DNA of 8,909 bases from an uncultured Lachnospiraceae bacterium. GTDB taxonomy: Bacteria > Bacillota > Clostridia > Lachnospirales > Lachnospiraceae. Position 1 is the stretch's first letter. Every line of letters begins with the position of its first letter. A model generated the notes under the pieces. That model was not told where the DNA came from. It was given only the letters and a program-made list of their open reading frames with translations, and ran no database searches. Of this stretch, positions 1 to 4,753 are shown piece by piece. A program made the position numbers and the translations under genes. The stretch covers positions 1-8,909 of the forward strand of contig CANQYH010000119.1 in the NCBI GenBank assembly GCA_947628025.1, in the 5' to 3' direction.

Positions 1-889
1 TCTCAATGATGCTCAGAACCGCCATCTGGGAGTCCGTATGCACCATGCCGAAAACCGGAGCCATGACCGGCTCGCCATCGTTGACGGTCTGGTACTCGTC
101 CCAGAACAGGCTCAGCACGTAGGTCTCATCCACGCCGGCGTTGCCGCCCCACACGTTCAGGGTCTGCGGCGAGGTGAAGCGCCCGTCGTTGTCCTCCAGA
201 TAGATCAGGGAGCCGTTGCCGTCCGGCACGAACATATAGCCGCTCCGCTCCGCCGAGTAGGTGTAGCCCAAAAACGGATAGATGTAAATGCTCCCGATGG
301 TGACCGGCGTAGACTCACCGGCCAGCGCCTCCACGATGGAGGAATTGGGGATCTCCGCCGTGAAACCGTCCGCCGTCAGCGCCACGTTCAGCGTAAAGGA
401 GATCTGGTACTTGGTCAGGTTCACGTCCGCCGAAAAGCCGTCCGCCGTGTAATGGACCTGGATCTCGGCCCCCGCGGAGGTCAGGTCGCTGCGCTCCTCG
501 TTGAGGCCGTTTAAGATATCGAACCCGATCCCGGAATGGATGAAGCTCTCCCAGGTCTTGTTCAGCGTCCCGTCGCTCTCCCCCACCGTCGATTCCATGA
601 TGGCCCCGGTCTTTTTGTCCCGGATGATCAGCGACAGGGTCGGCTCGTAGAGGTACAGCTGCAGGGCGTCGTTTTCCGCCACCAGCTTGTGGTTCTTGAT
701 CGTATCTCCCGGATTGGCGACGATGGCCTCGGCCAGAGCTTCCTTTTTCTCTTCCGCCGAAACCTCCACGTCCACCGCCTCGCCGGAATTCTCCGTCGCG
801 AAAACAGTCGTGGGGGCCGCCAGCAGAACGCCCGCGAACAGGCCGGCCAAACTCTTTAACAAATAACGTTTCCAGTTTTTATCTGCCAT
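1..889 (-). CDS. Secreted DUF5696-like protein, 5' part (3' end beyond the window)
   Basis: The frame is open from an ATG at 889 to the window edge, giving 296 residues with no stop. Residues 1-31 form a clear Sec signal peptide: basic start (KNWKR), hydrophobic core, and a VFA cleavage site before Thr32. A charged, helix-prone stretch follows (about 37-56), then a beta-rich region with the motif DKKTG at 91-95 and the block GYMFVPDGNGSLI at 217-229. That block and the overall layout match what I remember of DUF5696 proteins, which sit beside YIP1-family and sugar ABC transporter genes in Lachnospiraceae and Paenibacillus. The family has no established function; the N-terminal part looks like the beta-sandwich that precedes the catalytic domain in some glycosidases, but that is inference. 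The start is supported by the purine-rich site AGAGGTGG nine bases upstream and by the signal peptide. The gene overlaps the upstream YIP1-family gene by 11 bases, so translation is probably coupled. No lipobox cysteine is seen, so the product is secreted or held by other means. Confidence 0.8.
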   Translation of the reverse strand, partial: MADKNWKRYLLKSLAGLFAGVLLAAPTTVFATENSGEAVDVEVSAEEKKEALAEAIVANPGDTIKNHKLVAENDALQLYLYEPTLSLIIRDKKTGAIMESTVGESDGTLNKTWESFIHSGIGFDILNGLNEERSDLTSAGAEIQVHYTADGFSADVNLTKYQISFTLNVALTADGFTAEIPNSSIVEALAGESTPVTIGSIYIYPFLGYTYSAERSGYMFVPDGNGSLIYLEDNDGRFTSPQTLNVWGGNAGVDETYVLSLFWDEYQTVNDGEPVMAPVFGMVHTDSQMAVLSIIE

Positions 890-909
890 ATCGATACACC
901 ACCTCTCCT
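879..909 (-). promoter_or_regulatory. Translation start of the DUF5696-like gene inside the end of the Yip1-domain gene
   Basis: AGGAG (905-909) and AGAGGTGG (899-906) overlap within the last codons of the upstream gene. The new ATG at 889 precedes the upstream TAA at 879-881, an 11-base overlap in a different frame. The nine-base spacing from AGAGGTGG fits normal initiation. Confidence 0.65.
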
Positions 910-2912
910 GCTATCGCGGATACGAAATCGATGATCTGCTTAAACAGTACGTAAATGATAAATGCCAGAAGCGCCACGATCAGCACAGTGAACGCGGTCA
1001 GGAAGATGATCTTAAAGGTCTCCGCCACCGTGTAGTTATTCACTTCCTTGATCGTCATGAACAGCAGGACGACGCACCAGGAATAAATGAATATCTGCGC
1101 AAAATCGATCAGGAACACTTCGTTGTAGGTGATCACGTTGCTCAACAGGATCACAAACGGCTCGAACAGGATGTAGGGGGTCAGCGAAAACGCAAAGCCG
1201 CAGAACAGACGCTTGAAGCTGCCCTCGCCCTCGTTGATGGTACACATCAGGTAGTTGCAGGCGGTCAGGACGATGAACACGCCGACGATGGTGCCGATGT
1301 CGTTGACGACCGTGTAGCGTCCCTCGCGGATGGTCCTCAGCAGGAAACCGCAGTAGTACTTGTTGATCACGAAGATCAGCGTGGTCAGAAGAATCAGAAT
1401 GCTCGCGGTGATCCAGGAGCTCTTGTTCTCATAGCGCAGGCCGTAGGCGCCGTCTACCGGATGCTTCATATAATACGTCATGTATTTCTGGCGCTGCCAA
1501 AACACGCTGCCCCGGAAACCGGCCGTCGCCTTGATGACCGGATTGAAAATGCCTTTCTTCTGCTGGAGCTTTTTCAGCGCCCAGATGATCAGGCAGATCA
1601 GGATAACGATGCCCGCCGCCGTGACCAGGTTCTCGCGCAGCCAGGTGTTGCGGACCTCCCAGAACGCGTCGGAGTAGACCTCAAATGCCTTGGACACTCT
1701 GGCGTATTTCAGGGCGTTGGCGTAGTCCTCCACCTGCAGGTAGGAACGGCTGATGGCCTCGTTGGCGTAGTCGAACAGGCTGTTGGTCTCCAGCACCTGC
1801 AGGAGCGGGGCCATGCTCTCGATGTAGCGCCCGTTCTCATAGAGGTTCAGCGCGCTGTGCAGCAGGTTCGTAAACTCGGTCGCCTCGAAGTACTGCACCT
1901 GGCGGCTGTCGGAGTCCACGATGTAGACCCGGTCTTGGGCGTCCACCGCGATCGCTTCCACGCGGCTGGAAAGGCCGATGCGGAACCGTCCGTCGTCGCG
2001 GCCGCCGAACACGAAGAGCATATCGCCCTCGGAGTTGTACTCGTAGATGTAGCCGTCGGAGGATGCCACGAACACATTGTCATGGTTTCCTACGGCCACG
2101 GCCGCTTCCCTGCCGTCGTAGGCGTCCGGCTCGATCAGGTTGGTGCCGGCGATGTTGAGCTTTCTCAGGCTCAGGTTCTCCTGGCCGGGCGTGACCGTGT
2201 AGATCAGGCCCTGCTTGTCGATGGCCACGTTGACCGGCGTGGACGGGAGGTTGCTCACCATCCTGGCCAGCTGCTCATCCGTGAACACCGCCTCCTGGAT
2301 CATGCGCAGCACCGTCACATTGGCGTTGTTGGTACCGAAATAGCCCAGGAACGTGCCGCCCTCGGTGGGTGTCAGCTGCACCAGTCCGTTGGAGTTACCC
2401 TCGCAGACGATATACATGTCGCCGCCGGCGTTGACCACGATCTTGACCGGCTTGAAATCACCCTTGCCGTATAACGGGTGATTGGGTTTTGTGTAGGTGG
2501 CGATGACCTGGCCCTCCGGGTCGAATACCACGACCTTGCCGGAGCGGTCCGCCACGTACAGCTGCTTCTCTTCCGTGACGAAGATGCCGTAGGGCTCGAC
2601 CAGCTCGCCCTCGCCGATGGTCGCCACATAGTCTCCGGTCAGCGTGCTGACCCAGACTACTTTCGCGCCGGAATCGGCGATATAGATGTAGCCGTCCTCC
2701 GTGATCTTGATATCGGTGGGCTTCACCAGGGAATGGTCGCCGACCTTATTGAACGATCCTTTCGGAGTGTAGGCCGTCTGTGTTTCCGTAACATAACCAT
2801 AGCCGTCTATGGTGTAAGTCTTGTAGGGGACCTCCGCGAAAACCTGCAGGGGCGTGACCGCCAGGGTCAGTACGGAAAGAACAGCGGGCAGTAATTTTTT
2901 CCATCTTTTCAT
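879..2912 (-). CDS. NHL beta-propeller / TPR / Yip1-domain membrane protein
   Basis: This 677-residue protein combines parts rarely seen together. Residues 1-26 are a Sec signal peptide ending in VFA. Residues about 55-345 hold six NHL-like blades, each with a pattern such as GYIYIADSG (74-82), QLYVADRSG (117-125) or RVYIVDSDS (328-336). Residues about 346-425 are two TPR-like helical repeats. A first membrane segment (about 430-447) is followed by the basic stretch KKLQQKK, then a cytosolic linker containing HPVDGAYGLRY (484-494), which resembles the motif before the membrane part of bacterial Yip1 proteins. Five more segments follow at about 499-516, 539-556, 569-592, 600-620 and 633-657. 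The positive-inside rule puts the propeller outside and the linker inside. The role is unknown; the position after two sugar permeases suggests a partner of the transporter or of the neighbouring exported proteins. AGGAGG seven bases before the ATG supports the start. It may be annotated simply as a YIP1 family or NHL-repeat protein. Confidence 0.88.
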   Translation of the reverse strand: MKRWKKLLPAVLSVLTLAVTPLQVFAEVPYKTYTIDGYGYVTETQTAYTPKGSFNKVGDHSLVKPTDIKITEDGYIYIADSGAKVVWVSTLTGDYVATIGEGELVEPYGIFVTEEKQLYVADRSGKVVVFDPEGQVIATYTKPNHPLYGKGDFKPVKIVVNAGGDMYIVCEGNSNGLVQLTPTEGGTFLGYFGTNNANVTVLRMIQEAVFTDEQLARMVSNLPSTPVNVAIDKQGLIYTVTPGQENLSLRKLNIAGTNLIEPDAYDGREAAVAVGNHDNVFVASSDGYIYEYNSEGDMLFVFGGRDDGRFRIGLSSRVEAIAVDAQDRVYIVDSDSRQVQYFEATEFTNLLHSALNLYENGRYIESMAPLLQVLETNSLFDYANEAISRSYLQVEDYANALKYARVSKAFEVYSDAFWEVRNTWLRENLVTAAGIVILICLIIWALKKLQQKKGIFNPVIKATAGFRGSVFWQRQKYMTYYMKHPVDGAYGLRYENKSSWITASILILLTTLIFVINKYYCGFLLRTIREGRYTVVNDIGTIVGVFIVLTACNYLMCTINEGEGSFKRLFCGFAFSLTPYILFEPFVILLSNVITYNEVFLIDFAQIFIYSWCVVLLFMTIKEVNNYTVAETFKIIFLTAFTVLIVALLAFIIYVLFKQIIDFVSAIAGEVVYRYGR

Positions 2913-2919
2913 GTTCTTC

Positions 2920-2926
2920 CCTCCTA
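2920..2926 (-). promoter_or_regulatory. Shine-Dalgarno overlapping the MalG-type permease stop codon
   Basis: The bases read TAGGAGG: the TAG stop of the permease gene forms the start of a full AGGAGG site that serves the NHL/Yip1 gene seven bases further on. The overlap favours coupling of the transporter genes to the NHL/Yip1 gene. Confidence 0.75.
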
Positions 2927-3793
2927 CTTGATGCCGGAATGAGCCATGGTGTTCATGATGCTCTTCTGGCAGAAAATAAACACGACCAGGTTCGGTATGA
3001 ACATGATCAGCGTCGCGGCCGCCGCAATACCCTGACCGGCTACCGTGTTGTTGGAGGAAGCCAGCGTATTCATATAGAACGCCAGGGTCCTCAGCCCGTC
3101 CTCGTTCATGTAGAGGTTGGAGCTCTCCACGTTGGTCCAGACCTGCTGAAACGCCAGGATCGCGCTGGTGGCAATGGCCGGCTTGATCATCGGGATGATG
3201 ATCTTGCGGTAGACCACGTACTCGCTGGCGCCGTCCATATAGGCCGCGTCGATCAGCGCGTCCGGGATCTGGTCGATGAACTGCTTCACCAGGAACAGGT
3301 TCACAGGCATGGCCAGCAGCGGCAGGATATGGGCCAGGTAATTGTTCGTCATGCCCAGGGCGTCGATCACCAGGTAACGGGGGATCATGACCGCCACCGG
3401 AACGAACATCAGGGCCGCGTTATTGATCTCCAGCAATGTTTCCTTGCCCCTGAAGCGCAGCTTCGACAGCGCGTAGCCGGCCATGGAGGACAAAAGGATC
3501 GAGCAGATCACGTCCGCCGCGGTCACGATCAGGCTGTTGAATACGTAACGGCTCAGCGGGATGCCGGAGGTCTGGGACGCTTTCATCAGGCCCCGGAAGT
3601 TATCCAGCGTCGGGTTCTGTACGAAGAACCTGGGCGGGAATGCGAACAGCTCTTCCATGGGCTTAAACGCGTGGCAGAAAATGTAAACGATCGGCAGCAG
3701 CATGAACAGGGCCAGCGGGGCTACGATCACGATCAGCTTGATCTGACCGCGCTCAAATTTTTTCGGATTGATATTGCTTCCTCTATATGCCAT
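2924..3793 (-). CDS. Carbohydrate ABC transporter permease, MalG/CUT1 type
   Basis: The 289-residue product has the length and layout of the second permease subunit of CUT1 sugar importers. Six hydrophobic segments lie at about 18-39, 84-107, 125-145, 152-170, 203-222 and 254-276. The cytoplasmic EAA loop, which docks on the ATPase, is clear at about 181-205: it begins IDAAYMDGAS, with the conserved Gly at 188, and ends in IIIPMIKP. The stretch NPTLDNFRGLM (60-70), before the second segment, is also typical of MalG-like subunits. It should pair with the MalF-type permease encoded just upstream to form the membrane channel that receives sugar from the large binding protein. The start codon at 3793 follows GAGGGGGC by seven bases, and that site begins right after the preceding stop codon, so reinitiation is likely. 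The family assignment is firm; the transported sugar cannot be read from the sequence. Confidence 0.97.
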   Translation of the reverse strand: MAYRGSNINPKKFERGQIKLIVIVAPLALFMLLPIVYIFCHAFKPMEELFAFPPRFFVQNPTLDNFRGLMKASQTSGIPLSRYVFNSLIVTAADVICSILLSSMAGYALSKLRFRGKETLLEINNAALMFVPVAVMIPRYLVIDALGMTNNYLAHILPLLAMPVNLFLVKQFIDQIPDALIDAAYMDGASEYVVYRKIIIPMIKPAIATSAILAFQQVWTNVESSNLYMNEDGLRTLAFYMNTLASSNNTVAGQGIAAAATLIMFIPNLVVFIFCQKSIMNTMAHSGIK

Positions 3794-3808
3794 AATCTAA
3801 GCCCCCTC

Positions 3809-4738
3809 TCAGTCTTTCTCGGCAAACAGCTTCTTCGCCATGGTGGAGAAGAGCCAGATAATGCCTAACAGTACGACGGAAACGGCCGCAGCGTAGCCCA
3901 TCTCGTAGCGGATGAAACCGTAGTCCTCGATGTGGTTCACGATCAGCTGGGCCGCGTAGCCGGGCGTCGGGTTGGAACCGGTCAGGGACACGCCGATGGC
4001 GCCGTTGGAGAACGTGTTCACCACCGCCATGACCGCGCCGAACAGCATCTGCGGCTTCATGGTCGGGATCGTGATGTAGATCATCTCCTGGAACCGGTTC
4101 TTGATGCCGTCGATGGCGCCCGCCTCGTAGAGCTCCTCGTCGGCGTTCAAAATACCGGCCAGCATCGACAAAAAGCCGACGCCCATGCTGGACCACAGCG
4201 CCACGATGATGACGATGGGCAGCAGGTAGGTCGTGTTGGTCAGCCAGATGATGGGCTCATTGATGATGCCCAGGTTCATCAGGATGCTGTTCAGGTACCC
4301 GGTCTGGTCGCCGGTGAAGATGATCTTCCACAGGACGGCCATGGCCACGCCGCTGGTCATGCTGGGCGAGTAAAAGATCAGCGCCAGGATCGTCCTGGGC
4401 ACGGAAGACAGCTGCGCCAGCACCCACGCCAGGATGAACGAGAGCAGGTAACCGCCGATGCCGACGATGATGACGTACACCACCGTGTTGGGCAGGACGT
4501 TCTGCATGAAAATCTCGTCCTGGGTGATCAGGTTGATGTAATTCATGAACCCGGCGAAAGTCGGGAACTCAATGGTGTTGAAATTCGTAAAGGAAAGGCC
4601 GATCGCGATCACCATCGGGACGATGATGAAGACGACGAACAGGACCAGGTAAGGAGCCAGGAACACCAGCGCCGCGGGATTGGACGCCTCGCGCTTGCTG
4701 ATCTGGTTCTTCTTGCCCTTTGCAGCCGCTTTGCTCAT
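3809..4738 (-). CDS. Carbohydrate ABC transporter permease, MalF/UgpA/CUT1 type
   Basis: This 309-residue protein is the first permease subunit of a CUT1 sugar importer. After a short basic cytoplasmic tail (1-24) comes PAALVFLAPYLVLFVVFIIV (21-40), the usual first membrane segment of MalF/UgpA/LacF-like proteins. Further segments lie at about 84-108, 116-137, 170-190, 231-245 and 281-299. The EAA loop at about 205-230 reads EAGAIDGIKNRFQEM then IPTMKP, with the conserved Gly at 211. It lacks the long extra periplasmic domain of enterobacterial MalF, as is normal in Gram-positive bacteria. Its ATG shares one base with the TGA of the binding-protein gene (TGATG), and AGGAGGAG lies seven bases upstream inside that gene, so the two are probably made in a fixed ratio. 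No ABC ATPase gene accompanies the pair in this window. Confidence 0.97.
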   Translation of the reverse strand: MSKAAAKGKKNQISKREASNPAALVFLAPYLVLFVVFIIVPMVIAIGLSFTNFNTIEFPTFAGFMNYINLITQDEIFMQNVLPNTVVYVIIVGIGGYLLSFILAWVLAQLSSVPRTILALIFYSPSMTSGVAMAVLWKIIFTGDQTGYLNSILMNLGIINEPIIWLTNTTYLLPIVIIVALWSSMGVGFLSMLAGILNADEELYEAGAIDGIKNRFQEMIYITIPTMKPQMLFGAVMAVVNTFSNGAIGVSLTGSNPTPGYAAQLIVNHIEDYGFIRYEMGYAAAVSVVLLGIIWLFSTMAKKLFAEKD

Positions 4739-4753
4739 CAGTTATCTCCTCCT
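4736..4753 (-). promoter_or_regulatory. Coupled stop/start and Shine-Dalgarno at the binding protein-permease junction
   Basis: AGGAGGAG (4746-4753) sits in the last codons of the binding-protein gene, seven bases before the permease ATG. The TGA stop and the ATG start share one base as TGATG. This arrangement usually means the same ribosomes restart on the second gene. Confidence 0.75.

Noticed and set aside
38..859. Two plus-strand frames near the left edge (158 and 107 codons)
   Set aside because: The minus strand here encodes a continuous 296-residue protein with a signal peptide, ribosome binding site and DUF5696-like block, which explains the sequence better.
1461..2474. Plus-strand frame of 337 codons opposite the NHL-Yip1 gene
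   Set aside because: Low-complexity His/Val/Asp/Gly-rich translation with no motif, lying fully inside a gene with clear domains on the other strand.
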